A DNA stretch of 64,000 bases from Paenibacillus timonensis (lineage in GTDB: Bacteria; Bacillota; Bacilli; Paenibacillales; Paenibacillaceae). The stretch spans positions 1 to 64,000 of the forward strand of contig NZ_WNZY01000018.1 of assembly GCF_009725205.1 (NCBI RefSeq), read 5' to 3'. The position numbers were made by a program, and so were the translations under genes. Positions within the stretch are counted from its first letter, which is position 1. Each line of letters begins with the position of its first letter. Shown in pieces: positions 25,743-34,144 of this stretch. The notes below the pieces were generated by a model that saw nothing but the letters and a program-made list of their open reading frames with translations, had not been told where the DNA came from and did not search any database.

Positions 25743-26789
25743 ATGCCAAAACTGCCTAGCGGTTTAACTACATTTGAGCCGTCCGATACGGTCAGGAGAA
25801 CGGCTCAGAACGAAAATATCGAAGCGATCGATGCTTTATTTCGTGCGACGGGAGGCCATCGACATACCGGGAAATCCGGCGATGCACCGCAAATCGGCAC
25901 CGAAGGGATCGCAGTCGGGGCGGTAACGTCGGACCGGATCGCTTTATCCGCCATAACCGGGGATCGGGTCGCGCGGGAAACGCTATGCCGCAGGCATCTA
26001 AAATCCGGGCGACTCAGCGGCAACGTAGCGAAATACAAAAAGGTGACTGTGACCGCGGGTTCGGTCAGCGGCAGTCCGACAACGCCATATTATCAATACG
26101 GAGATCATTATTGGGCTTTATTCTCGGCTTATTCAACCTTTCCGCAATCGATGACCGTGGAGCTTGGGGCCGAATTTTCGGAAATCGAAGGAATCTGTTT
26201 CGACAATAATTGGGGCACTCCTCCCAAAAGCTTCTATGTCGAAATCAGCAGCGACAAAACGACATGGAAAAGAGCCTATGCCTATACCCGGCCTGCTGCC
26301 GAAGCATTGCCTAGATACCATCCATTTGATCAGTTGTTCGGCGGCTCGTATGTGCGGCTAACGGTTACGGAACCGGATGAAACATCAGGGAACTCGTTTG
26401 TTTCGGGATTTGGCGTGTTAAGCCGAGGGGCTCAGGAAAGCAGTCCGGATTTCCGGATCTATCAAGGATTATTGCAATTTCATAATGGATCGGAGTGGAA
26501 AGGCGTGGGGATCAAAAATGTTCAGCGAGGTTCGGCAAGCATTGCTTATTTTTATCCGAACGGAACGGGATCCACAGTGAGAGAGGTGACGATCTCCGCG
26601 GTAAACCCGCAGAAGACGTTCGTTAACATCACCACATCCGGGTTGTCTCATTGGTTCCAAACTTCTCCTATGATGGACGGTTCGGTTTGCGCAAGGTTGA
26701 TCGACAACAACAAATTACGATTTAACTTCTATGAGGGATTTTACGAGGCCTATGCGGAGATTTCCTGGGAGGTGATTGAGTTTGCCTAA
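25743..26789 (+). CDS. Tail fibre/receptor-binding protein with discoidin-like domain
   Basis: The product has 348 residues. The first 25 residues resemble fibre attachment regions (LPSGLTTFEPSDTVRRTAQNENI). GHRHTGKSGDAPQI holds the His-x-His type metal motif common in tail fibres. Residues about 95-230 look like an F5/8 type C (discoidin) carbohydrate-binding domain: TVELGAEFSEIEGICFDNN, FYVEISSDKTTWKRAY and YVRLTVTEPDE. The last 100 residues are strand-rich and lack a clear match. It is the best candidate for the part that chooses the target. Confidence 0.75.
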   Translation: MPKLPSGLTTFEPSDTVRRTAQNENIEAIDALFRATGGHRHTGKSGDAPQIGTEGIAVGAVTSDRIALSAITGDRVARETLCRRHLKSGRLSGNVAKYKKVTVTAGSVSGSPTTPYYQYGDHYWALFSAYSTFPQSMTVELGAEFSEIEGICFDNNWGTPPKSFYVEISSDKTTWKRAYAYTRPAAEALPRYHPFDQLFGGSYVRLTVTEPDETSGNSFVSGFGVLSRGAQESSPDFRIYQGLLQFHNGSEWKGVGIKNVQRGSASIAYFYPNGTGSTVREVTISAVNPQKTFVNITTSGLSHWFQTSPMMDGSVCARLIDNNKLRFNFYEGFYEAYAEISWEVIEFA

Positions 26790-27222
26790 TTACTATGCGC
26801 AGATTGATGAAGACGGCCGGGTGTACGCGGTGAGCGAATTGGCCGGGGAAGTCGAAGCGCCGAACCTGATCTCGGTCAGTGAGCAGCAATACCGGAGTGG
26901 AAACCTGCTGTTTACGCGGTACGCCGAAGGCAGCTTCACGGGGAATTTTGCCCGCATGGAGGCGGATAAGACGCAAATTCAGGCGAACGGCGAAGATACG
27001 GTAACGGTGAAAATCACCGTCGTCGATTGGCAGGGACAGGTGCAGAAGGAGTTTAACGAGGAGGTGGCCGTTGAACTAAACGGGGTACGACAATCCGTGA
27101 AGGCGGCGAAAGGCGTTGCGGAGGTCACGATCAGCAGCGATGAACCCGGGGCTTATGCCTTAAAAACAGTGGGTCTCGACCGCAACGGTGACTTAAAGGT
27201 GGTGGTCGTAGATGGCAACTAA
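26782..27222 (+). CDS. Small fibre-associated protein, XkdW-like position
   Basis: TTG 26782 is preferred as start because GGGAGGTGA ends five bases upstream; TTG 26776 would overlap it. The 146 residues have an N-terminal part containing YAQIDEDGRVYAVSELAG, a family feature of XkdW-like proteins. A C-terminal Ig-like/invasin-type strand domain follows (ANGEDTVTVKITVVDWQGQ, later DEPGAYALKTVG). It overlaps the fibre gene by eight bases and may serve as a fibre chaperone or tip. Confidence 0.7.
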   Translation: MPNYYAQIDEDGRVYAVSELAGEVEAPNLISVSEQQYRSGNLLFTRYAEGSFTGNFARMEADKTQIQANGEDTVTVKITVVDWQGQVQKEFNEEVAVELNGVRQSVKAAKGVAEVTISSDEPGAYALKTVGLDRNGDLKVVVVDGN

Positions 27223-27427
27223 GAAGCCGGCTGCCAGGGCGCATTTTCATATTCCAGCCGATCCGCTACGCGTGAAGGTGGAGGAGCTCCAACATAAATC
27301 CACTTATCGCAAGCAACAAAACCTCAAATCAACCGAGATCACCCTGGACTCTTTGTACGAAATGCTAAACGATATCCTGGAACAGCAGGCGCTGCTACTA
27401 ACGGCAATCCAGCGGTCGCAAAAGTAA
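27212..27427 (+). CDS. Small coiled-coil protein closing the tail operon
   Basis: The protein has 71 residues, overlaps the previous gene by 11 bases and follows GGTGGTGG. A Lys/Ala-rich start is followed by a predicted helix with heptad-like hydrophobics (ITLDSLYEMLNDILEQQALL). I recognise no family. It occupies the XkdX position but is longer than that protein. A terminator comes directly after it. No holin or amidase gene follows, unlike PBSX. Confidence 0.65.
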   Translation: MATKKPAARAHFHIPADPLRVKVEELQHKSTYRKQQNLKSTEITLDSLYEMLNDILEQQALLLTAIQRSQK

Positions 27428-27433
27428 AATGAA

Positions 27434-27468
27434 GCCATCTGCCCCTGCGGGGAGCAGATGGCTTTTTC
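27434..27468 (+). terminator. Terminator of the tail cluster
   Basis: GCCATCTGCC pairs with GCAGATGGC around a GC-rich loop and runs into five T. Confidence 0.9.
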
Positions 27469-27491
27469 TGGATTCACAAGATGAACTAGAA

Positions 27492-27529
27492 ATGAAAACG
27501 TTGACAATCTCCTAAGTTGGGATTATGGT
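27492..27529 (+). promoter_or_regulatory. cre box overlapping a sigma-A promoter of the first GH43 gene
   Basis: ATGAAAACGTTGACA (27492-27506) matches the cre consensus WTGNAANCGNWNNCW at all fixed positions. Its last six bases are the -35 TTGACA (27501-27506). A 17-base spacer leads to the -10 TATGGT (27524-27529). Confidence 0.75.
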
Positions 27530-27549
27530 GATGAAAACAAAATAAAATG

Positions 27550-27565
27550 TTTGTAATAAAGCAAA
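27550..27565 (+). promoter_or_regulatory. Candidate operator of the arabinan/galactoside island
   Basis: TTTGTAATAAAGCAAA; its TTGTAATAAA core starts 27 bases after the first base of the -10. Similar boxes sit at 28722, 34087 and 35268. Confidence 0.55.
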
Positions 27566-27610
27566 TATTTATTAGTCTTTCAGACGTAGTTCGAACTTAG
27601 GAGGGACAAC

Positions 27611-28576
27611 ATGGAGCAAAAAACATTTTCAAACCCGATTTTGTCAAACGGTGCCGACCCCTGGATCGTTCGGGATCCCGATGGAAGTTACTATATGTCG
27701 GTCACTTTAGGAGACCGCATCGCCCTATGGCACAGCCAAACGCTGAGCGGACTCGGTCAGGTTGAAGCGAAGACGGTATGGGTTCCTGAGCCCAACGGAC
27801 CTTTTTCCCGCAACCTATGGGCGCCGGAGCTGCACCGCATCGATGGACGCTGGTACATCTACTATACAGCCAACGACGGCGGGGGGGACGACACAAGACG
27901 CATCTGCGTGCTTGAGCTTACGGGCGATGATCCGATAAACGGTGAGTGGTGTTTTAAAGGCGCAGTGAATACGGAAGTTCCGGGCCTCGACGGAACCGTG
28001 CTCCAACATCAGGGGGAACTGTATTTCTTTTATTCTGGATACGGCCGCTTCCCTGATTACGGTTCGGCGATCTACGCTGCCCGGATGACCAATCCGTGGA
28101 CCTTAACCGGTCCCAATGTATTGATCACGGCTCCAACCGCGTCGTGGGAGAAGCAAGGCGGAATGGCGATTAACGAAGGGCCTGTCTTTTTGCGGCGCAA
28201 CGGGTGGATTTTTCTCGTCTTTTCGGCGAGTGCGACGTGGTCGGACGATTACTGCCTTGGGATGACGAGGATTCCGGAATCCGCAGACCTGCTTGACGCA
28301 AAGTCTTGGATCAAAGAGGAGGGTCCCGTCTTCGCTAAGCATCCATCCGCCGGAGTCTACGCGCCGGGACACAACAGTTTTACCGTATCCCCGGACGGAT
28401 CCGAGGATTGGATTGTTTACCACGCTTATGATTATTCCGATACGAATCAACAACGTTCGGCGGGTGCTCCCCGCAGTACAAGAATTCAAAGCTTTGGTTG
28501 GAAATCGAACGGGATGCCCGATTTCGGGATACCAACCGGCGTTGGCATCCTCATTTCCCGGCCTGCTGGCGAATGA
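27611..28576 (+). CDS. GH43 arabinosidase/arabinanase-like enzyme, cytoplasmic
   Basis: The protein has 321 residues, a single five-bladed propeller domain and no signal peptide. The catalytic base is Asp16 (GADPWIV), the pKa modulator Asp127 (GLDGTV) and the acid Glu189 (NEGPVF), the usual GH43 set. This group acts on alpha-L-arabinofuranosides or xylosides; the exact bond cannot be told. It sits alone behind its own catabolite-controlled promoter, next to an importer. It may therefore act on oligosaccharides brought into the cell. Confidence 0.88.
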   Translation: MEQKTFSNPILSNGADPWIVRDPDGSYYMSVTLGDRIALWHSQTLSGLGQVEAKTVWVPEPNGPFSRNLWAPELHRIDGRWYIYYTANDGGGDDTRRICVLELTGDDPINGEWCFKGAVNTEVPGLDGTVLQHQGELYFFYSGYGRFPDYGSAIYAARMTNPWTLTGPNVLITAPTASWEKQGGMAINEGPVFLRRNGWIFLVFSASATWSDDYCLGMTRIPESADLLDAKSWIKEEGPVFAKHPSAGVYAPGHNSFTVSPDGSEDWIVYHAYDYSDTNQQRSAGAPRSTRIQSFGWKSNGMPDFGIPTGVGILISRPAGE

Positions 28577-28666
28577 AACACATGGATATCGTTACAACTT
28601 TTTTGGAACTAATCTTATGTATTGAGATATGAGATGATTTCTTTAAATAAATCGATAACTATCCGT

Positions 28667-28704
28667 ATGAAAGCGTTGACATCGGATCGTGCGGGGATTA
28701 TAAT
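28667..28704 (+). promoter_or_regulatory. cre box overlapping a consensus sigma-A promoter of the importer operon
   Basis: ATGAAAGCGTTGACA (28667-28681) fits the cre consensus and contains TTGACA (28676-28681). After a 17-base spacer comes a perfect TATAAT (28699-28704). Confidence 0.85.
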
Positions 28705-28721
28705 CAACGCAAAGATACAAA

Positions 28722-28743
28722 ATTATTGTAATAAAACAATAAT
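28722..28743 (+). promoter_or_regulatory. Palindromic candidate operator
   Basis: ATTATTGT (28722-28729) and ACAATAAT (28736-28743) are perfect inverse arms around six bases. The core TTGTAATAAAACAA starts 27 bases after the first base of the -10, the same offset as at 27551. Confidence 0.6.
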
Positions 28744-28863
28744 ATTACTTCATGGTGGTCGATGTGTTTGTGGAGGGGTTTGAGTTCATGCGAAAGGGGC
28801 GGTGAGAAGAAGCAGTGGTCGCAGGGGTTCGTTGAGTTTGAGATTAATAAATGGGAGGATCCT

Positions 28864-30606
28864 ATGAATAACAAATCGAAACGTATCTTTGGTTTTCTTT
28901 TCGTTCTTATTCTAGCTATCTCTATGGTTACGGCGTGCAGCGGGGGCGGTTCAAACAAAGCTTCCGAGAACAATAACGCCGAGAAAGTCTCTGAAGAACA
29001 ACCAAACAACGAAGCATCTTTTACGGACATTAGTCAGGACATCCGCGGCAATACGGCGCCGACTCAGGATCAAATCAATGAGATCAATACGACGCTGAAC
29101 GATACCTATCTAGGCGACATCTTTGATGAGAAAATTCCGAACGACTACTCCGCTTATCCTTTCAAAGGGGATGTCACGCTGGATGTCTGGATGCCTGCCA
29201 ACCGCAACATCCCGGATATGAACAACCACGCCATTCAGAAGCAAGTGGAGAAATTGACGGGGATTAAAGTCAACTTCATCACTCCGCCGGTAGGACAGGA
29301 GGCAGATGCGTTTACTTTGATGATCTCTTCCGGTGACTTGCCGGACATCATCATCGAGCCTGGACGGTATCCGGGAGGTTTCGAGGCAGGCGTCAATGAT
29401 GGAGCGTATTTGGATCTTACCGATTTAATGGAGAAGAACGCGCCGAACTATAGCGCTTGGCGTAACTCCGACGAGACAAGAAGAAAAACGACGGTCACAG
29501 ATAGCGGGAAACTGCTTGGATTCTACGGCATTGCTCCTTATTCGGAATGGATGTGGTTCGGCATGCTGATCAAGCAGGAAGCGTTGGATAAAACGGGTCT
29601 TCCGGTACCCGAAACGATTGATGAATGGCACGCCTTCCTGACCAAAGCCAAGGAAGTGGGCTACAGCGAGCCGTTGAATTACGGATCCAACTACGGTCAG
29701 ATCTTTACCGGGATTCTGAATGGCGCTTATGGCGTGTGGGATTGGACCTTCTTGGACAGCAACGGCAAGGTAGCCTGGGGTCCCGCTCAACCTAAAGCGA
29801 AAGAATATTTGGCGATGATGCAGCAATGGAACAAAGAAGGGCTGCTGAACAAAGACTGGGCGACGGCCGACTTCAACCAAAGAATGTCCAGCGCCATTTC
29901 GGGCAAGACCGCTGTCATGATGGATTCGCCCGATACGATGTGGAGTTATTGGAAAGAACAGAACAATATCGACTTCGTTGGAGCACTGAACCCGGTACTG
30001 AACAAAGGGGATAAAGCCGCAACGACGTACAAGAACTTCAAACGGACGGGGACTGAAGCCGCGATTACGACCCAAGCCGAAAACGTGGAAGCCGCGATGG
30101 CCTGGCTGGATTTCGCCTATACGAAGAAGGGCTGGGAGATCTATAACTACGGTGAATACGGCACGGTTCATCTCATCGATGAGAACGGGAAACCATATTA
30201 CCCGGAAAACAGCTATATGTACAACGACCCGGATGACCAACCGGTCGCAGTTGCACTGGATAAATATCGTAGACACGTCTGGCCGGACATTCGCGATGAA
30301 CATAACTCCAACCCACTGATCGTAGCCAAAGGCAGCTACTCCGGGGAGATCCGGAAAGATTGGACTGAGAATATGGATACGAGCGCGGCCATGCCTCCGA
30401 TTTCGTTTACGAAAGAAGAAGCCTCACGGGAAGCGGAGCTGGGTAACCAATTGTCCACTCTGCGAGGAGAATATTTCGCCAAAATCATCAAAGGTGAGCT
30501 TGCGGTAGATGCATACGACAAATTCCTGGACGAAGCCAAAAAGATGGGGCTGGACGAATTCCTGAGTATTCATCAGGCCGCATTGGACCGTTATAACAAC
30601 AGATAA
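28864..30606 (+). CDS. Sugar-binding lipoprotein of the island's ABC importer
   Basis: The start is ATG 28864, with GGGAGGA upstream; an in-frame extension to 28762 lacks support. The 580 residues carry a signal peptide and lipobox SMVTACSGG (Cys near 21), then a long polar linker. The binding domain is of the LplA-like type, with VDIWMPANRN-like and GDLPDIIIEPG regions. It should deliver oligosaccharides to the next two permeases. Its gene is separated from them by a stable hairpin that could raise its level relative to the permeases. Confidence 0.9.
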   Translation: MNNKSKRIFGFLFVLILAISMVTACSGGGSNKASENNNAEKVSEEQPNNEASFTDISQDIRGNTAPTQDQINEINTTLNDTYLGDIFDEKIPNDYSAYPFKGDVTLDVWMPANRNIPDMNNHAIQKQVEKLTGIKVNFITPPVGQEADAFTLMISSGDLPDIIIEPGRYPGGFEAGVNDGAYLDLTDLMEKNAPNYSAWRNSDETRRKTTVTDSGKLLGFYGIAPYSEWMWFGMLIKQEALDKTGLPVPETIDEWHAFLTKAKEVGYSEPLNYGSNYGQIFTGILNGAYGVWDWTFLDSNGKVAWGPAQPKAKEYLAMMQQWNKEGLLNKDWATADFNQRMSSAISGKTAVMMDSPDTMWSYWKEQNNIDFVGALNPVLNKGDKAATTYKNFKRTGTEAAITTQAENVEAAMAWLDFAYTKKGWEIYNYGEYGTVHLIDENGKPYYPENSYMYNDPDDQPVAVALDKYRRHVWPDIRDEHNSNPLIVAKGSYSGEIRKDWTENMDTSAAMPPISFTKEEASREAELGNQLSTLRGEYFAKIIKGELAVDAYDKFLDEAKKMGLDEFLSIHQAALDRYNNR

Positions 30607-30634
30607 TTGCCGTACAGCCTGAAAGACATGAAAG

Positions 30635-30679
30635 ATAACGAGGGTGACCGAGCGTCAGTGAGCTTGGGCCCCTCGTTAT
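30635..30679 (+). other. Intercistronic hairpin between binding protein and permeases
   Basis: ATAACGAGGG (30635-30644) pairs perfectly with CCCTCGTTAT (30670-30679). Only a short T-rich stretch follows, so it is more likely an mRNA-stabilising or partial-termination structure than a full terminator. Confidence 0.65.
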
Positions 30680-30719
30680 TGTTTCAGAGAATTCGGAAAG
30701 AAGAGTAGGTGATTCGTTC

Positions 30720-31688
30720 ATGGAGATCGTCCGTAAATCAAGAAAAATCGCCCCCGCAGGGGCTCCGAAGCTCAATAACACAAGAAAGACGATCAAAAAG
30801 GATCTGAGGAAGAACTGGTTTGTCTACGTGCTGGCCATTCCGGTGGTCGCTTGGTTCCTTGTTTTCTGTTACGGTCCGATGTGGGGCGTTCTCATCGCCT
30901 TTAAGGATTATAAGCCGCTGCTTGGATTTGCCGAAAGCGACTGGGTCGGTTTCAAGCATTTCATTGATTTCTTTCAGGGGCCTTACTTTTGGAGGGTCAT
31001 CAAAAATACGCTTCTCCTGAATGTGTGGGGAATCGTGTTTGGCTTTACGGCCCCGATCATTTTGGCGCTGATGCTTAATGAAATCCGCGACGGTAAATTC
31101 AAGAAATCCGTACAAACGATCACGTATATGCCGCACTTCATTTCCTTGGTGGTCGTTTGCGGGATTATTCATATCTTCACGGCAGATGAAGGTGTCGTGA
31201 CGCAAGTTCTGCAGTGGATTACGGGTAAGGATTACACGTCGCTACTCGGGTACTCTTCCTTCTTTAGGCCGATTTACACGTTCTCCGGCATCTGGCAGAA
31301 CATCGGCTGGGACAGCATCATTTATCTGGCCGCGATGAGTTCGATCGATCCTGCCTTGTACGAGGCGGCAGAGATCGACGGCATCGGTAGAATCAAAAAG
31401 ATGTGGTACATTACGCTGCCGCAAATCACTCCGATTATCGTCATCCTGTTTATTTTTGCGATAGGCGGACTGATGGCTTCCGGATACGAGAAAATTATTT
31501 TGCTCTACAACCCTCTCACTTACGATACGGCGGACGTGATTGCCTCCTACGTCTATCGCAGGGGCTTGCGAGAGGCCAGTCTCAGCTTCTCAACCGCAGT
31601 CGGCTTGTTTAGTGCCATAATCAACTTTGCGCTGTTGTGGGCGACGAACCGAATCGCCAGACGCACTTCGGAGGTGAGCTTATGGTAG
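30720..31688 (+). CDS. ABC transporter permease, LplB type
   Basis: The product has 322 residues after AGTAGGTGAT. A basic cytoplasmic N-terminus of about 30 residues precedes six membrane helices. The ATPase-docking loop is YEAAEIDGIGRIKKMWYITLP near residue 220. It pairs with the next permease, whose start overlaps its stop. As in the galactan locus, no ATPase gene is present, which suggests a shared MsmX-like ATPase. Confidence 0.9.
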   Translation: MEIVRKSRKIAPAGAPKLNNTRKTIKKDLRKNWFVYVLAIPVVAWFLVFCYGPMWGVLIAFKDYKPLLGFAESDWVGFKHFIDFFQGPYFWRVIKNTLLLNVWGIVFGFTAPIILALMLNEIRDGKFKKSVQTITYMPHFISLVVVCGIIHIFTADEGVVTQVLQWITGKDYTSLLGYSSFFRPIYTFSGIWQNIGWDSIIYLAAMSSIDPALYEAAEIDGIGRIKKMWYITLPQITPIIVILFIFAIGGLMASGYEKIILLYNPLTYDTADVIASYVYRRGLREASLSFSTAVGLFSAIINFALLWATNRIARRTSEVSLW

Positions 31689-32635
31689 AGAAGGGGATGG
31701 CCTTGTCCGGTCGCAAAAAGCTGAAGTCCCGGCATTGGAAGCCGAGGTCGACCGGGGATCGCGTCTTTGACGCCATGAACTATACCTTACTGACGGCCAT
31801 AACGTTGATTTGCTTCTATCCATTACTGCATATATTGCTCGCCTCCGTCAGCAACCCAACGGCGCTTATGGCGCATAGCGGAATCTTATTAAAGCCGCTT
31901 GGATTCACGCTGGACGGGTATAAGCTGGTTTTTAAAGATAACAGCCTGCTGGTCGGATACAAAAATACGATCATTTACGTAGGGCTAGGCACGCTGGTCA
32001 ATATGGTCATGACGATTATGGGCGCTTTCGTCCTATCGAGAAAAGATCTCTACTTCAAAAATTTCATCATGATTCTGATCACGATCACGATGTTTTTTGG
32101 CGGCGGGTTAATTCCTTGGTTTCTATTAATGAAAGATATCCATTTGTATAACAATCTGTGGGCCATGATATTACCGACGGCGCTAAGCACATGGAATATC
32201 ATTATTTTAAGAACGAGCTTCCAGGCGCTGCCGGCTGAGCTGGAGGAAGCGGCAACCATCGACGGCGCGAGCCAGGCAGCCATTTTGATTCGCGTGATTC
32301 TGCCGCTGTCCAAGGCTACTTTAGCGGTTATTTTCCTGTACTATTTGGTGGGGAACTGGAACTCCTGGTTTAATGCGATGGTGCTGCTTAAAGATCGGGA
32401 GTTGTTCCCGTTGCAATTATTAATGAAGGAAATTTTAGTCGCCAACGACTCCACGGCAACAACGATCGGCAGCGCGGGCGGCGTTGTCATCGACAGTGCC
32501 CAAAGCTCGACCGCTTTCCGAGAACTGGTGAAATACTGTGCGATCGTCGTATCCACGGTGCCGATTCTAGTCGTATATCCCTTCTTGCAGAAATATTTTG
32601 TCAAAGGCGTCTACGTCGGGTCGATTAAAGGATGA
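31682..32635 (+). CDS. ABC transporter permease, LplC type
   Basis: The start is ATG 31682 (GGAGGTGA upstream), seven bases inside the end of the previous gene; 317 residues. Six helices, the docking loop EEAATIDGASQAAILIRVILP, and the end GVYVGSIKG typical of the LplC group. An upstream in-frame ATG at 31637 has no ribosome site. The next gene starts within its stop (ATGA), so importer and lipoprotein enzyme are co-translated. Confidence 0.9.
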   Translation: MVEKGMALSGRKKLKSRHWKPRSTGDRVFDAMNYTLLTAITLICFYPLLHILLASVSNPTALMAHSGILLKPLGFTLDGYKLVFKDNSLLVGYKNTIIYVGLGTLVNMVMTIMGAFVLSRKDLYFKNFIMILITITMFFGGGLIPWFLLMKDIHLYNNLWAMILPTALSTWNIIILRTSFQALPAELEEAATIDGASQAAILIRVILPLSKATLAVIFLYYLVGNWNSWFNAMVLLKDRELFPLQLLMKEILVANDSTATTIGSAGGVVIDSAQSSTAFRELVKYCAIVVSTVPILVVYPFLQKYFVKGVYVGSIKG

Positions 32636-34053
32636 GCATAAGAATGGAAAAAAGAAGATTCGGAAAAGCGCTGCTGCCTGCCATTTGTTTATTTCTCATT
32701 TCGCAGGTAGGGTGTACCGGCACCGGTGGTGCGAAACAGAGCGATTTCTATAATGTCTTGATGCAGGACGGGGCAGACCCATGGGTTTATAAGCATTCAG
32801 ACGGTTATTATTACTTCACGAAAACGACCGGCAGCGATGTCACGGTGTGGAAAAGCGCCAGTTTGACCGGCGTGGACGCAGCTCCCCGGAGGGTGATCCC
32901 GACGGGCGGCCACGGCATTTGGGCTCCCGAGCTTCATTATATTGAGGGAGCCTGGTATATCTACTACGCGATGGATGACGGGGACAACGTGAACCACCGC
33001 ATGTACGTGATGGAGAATACCTCCGCCGATCCCACCCAAGGCGTGTGGAGGCAAAAAGGGCAAATTACCGACTCGACCAACCGTTGGGCAATCGACGGTA
33101 CGGTGCTGCAGTTGGACGGAAAGTTGTATTTGATTTGGTCCGGCTGGGAAGGGGATGTCAATGTCAGTCAAAATCTATACATCGCCCATATGAGCAACCC
33201 CTGGACGATCGATTCTGAACGTGTGGAAATCGCTCGTCCGACCTACGCTTGGGAAACGAACCATTCCCCTCTGGTAAATGAAGGTCCGCAAGTAGCGGTT
33301 CGGAACGGAACCCTTAATCTTGTCTATTCGGCGAGCGGAAGCTGGACAAACGATTATTGCTTAGGGTTGATCACGGCTGAGGTTGGCAGTGATTTGCTGA
33401 ATCCAGACTCATGGCACAAGAGGGATGAGCCGATTTTCGTCTCCGGCAATGGGCTGTACGGCCCGGGTCACCATTCCTTCACCACGTCGCCTGACGGTAC
33501 GGAGGATTGGATCGTTTATCATGTAGCCAAATATAAGGATGCCGGCTGGAATCGGGAAGTGCGGGCGCAGTCTTTTACCTGGAATGAGGATAACACGCCG
33601 AATCTCGGCGTTCCCGTTGATCCGAACGTTCCGTTGACCTTGCCTTCCGGCGAGGTGGATCGTACTCGCTATGAAGGTGAGACGGGGATGTTTGGAGCTG
33701 GCGTGTCCGCGCTGACGAGCCCTTCGAGCTCCGGCGGGAAAGCCGTGGGGCGGTTCGAGTCGGAGGATGGCTATGCCGAGTACTCTGTTCAAGCAACGGC
33801 GGGAGAATATATCCTGTTGGCAAGAACGGCCAACGGGAGCGCTGCCGGAGAAGTATCTTACGTAGAATTAACCGTCAATTCAGAATCGCCCGTCACGCTT
33901 GCCGTCCTGCCGAAAGGCTGGGAAAATTGGGGGTTGTCTACCGCGAGAATTCAGCTGAAGGACGGGATGAACAAACTGCGGTTCACCAATGATCGAGGGG
34001 AGTTTGAGCTGGACTCCTTCGACATTATGCCGTTGATGGTTCCGAAACAATGA
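32632..34053 (+). CDS. Lipoprotein GH43 enzyme with C-terminal carbohydrate-binding domain
   Basis: The protein has 473 residues; ATG 32632 overlaps the permease stop and ATG 32644 is an alternative. A signal peptide ends at the lipobox SQVGC (Cys near 28), so the enzyme is tethered outside the membrane. The GH43 propeller (about 40-340) shows the base Asp in DGADPWVY, IDGTV and the acid Glu in VNEGPQV. Residues about 350-470 form a CBM6/35-like beta-sandwich (RFESEDGYAEYSV ... DSFDIMPL). It probably trims side chains before import. Confidence 0.88.
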   Translation: MSIRMEKRRFGKALLPAICLFLISQVGCTGTGGAKQSDFYNVLMQDGADPWVYKHSDGYYYFTKTTGSDVTVWKSASLTGVDAAPRRVIPTGGHGIWAPELHYIEGAWYIYYAMDDGDNVNHRMYVMENTSADPTQGVWRQKGQITDSTNRWAIDGTVLQLDGKLYLIWSGWEGDVNVSQNLYIAHMSNPWTIDSERVEIARPTYAWETNHSPLVNEGPQVAVRNGTLNLVYSASGSWTNDYCLGLITAEVGSDLLNPDSWHKRDEPIFVSGNGLYGPGHHSFTTSPDGTEDWIVYHVAKYKDAGWNREVRAQSFTWNEDNTPNLGVPVDPNVPLTLPSGEVDRTRYEGETGMFGAGVSALTSPSSSGGKAVGRFESEDGYAEYSVQATAGEYILLARTANGSAAGEVSYVELTVNSESPVTLAVLPKGWENWGLSTARIQLKDGMNKLRFTNDRGEFELDSFDIMPLMVPKQ

Positions 34054-34086
34054 TAAAATTTATGAATATTGATTTATTACAGCTTT

Positions 34087-34101
34087 TTGTAGTAAAGTCA
34101 A
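34087..34101 (+). promoter_or_regulatory. Candidate autoregulatory operator before the ArsR-like gene
   Basis: TTGTAGTAAAGTCAA resembles the boxes at 27551, 28726 and 35268 with one insertion. No convincing promoter could be assigned here. Confidence 0.4.
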
Positions 34102-34144
34102 GAAAGTAAGATCATTTATTGGGAATACGGATACGGAGGTTCCT

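Noticed and set aside
16792-27427. Complete prophage
   Set aside because: No integrase, replication, packaging, head or lysis genes and no att-like repeats at the edges.
29425-30303. 292-codon minus-strand open frame
   Set aside because: Antisense to the second solute-binding lipoprotein gene; no supporting start signal or family.
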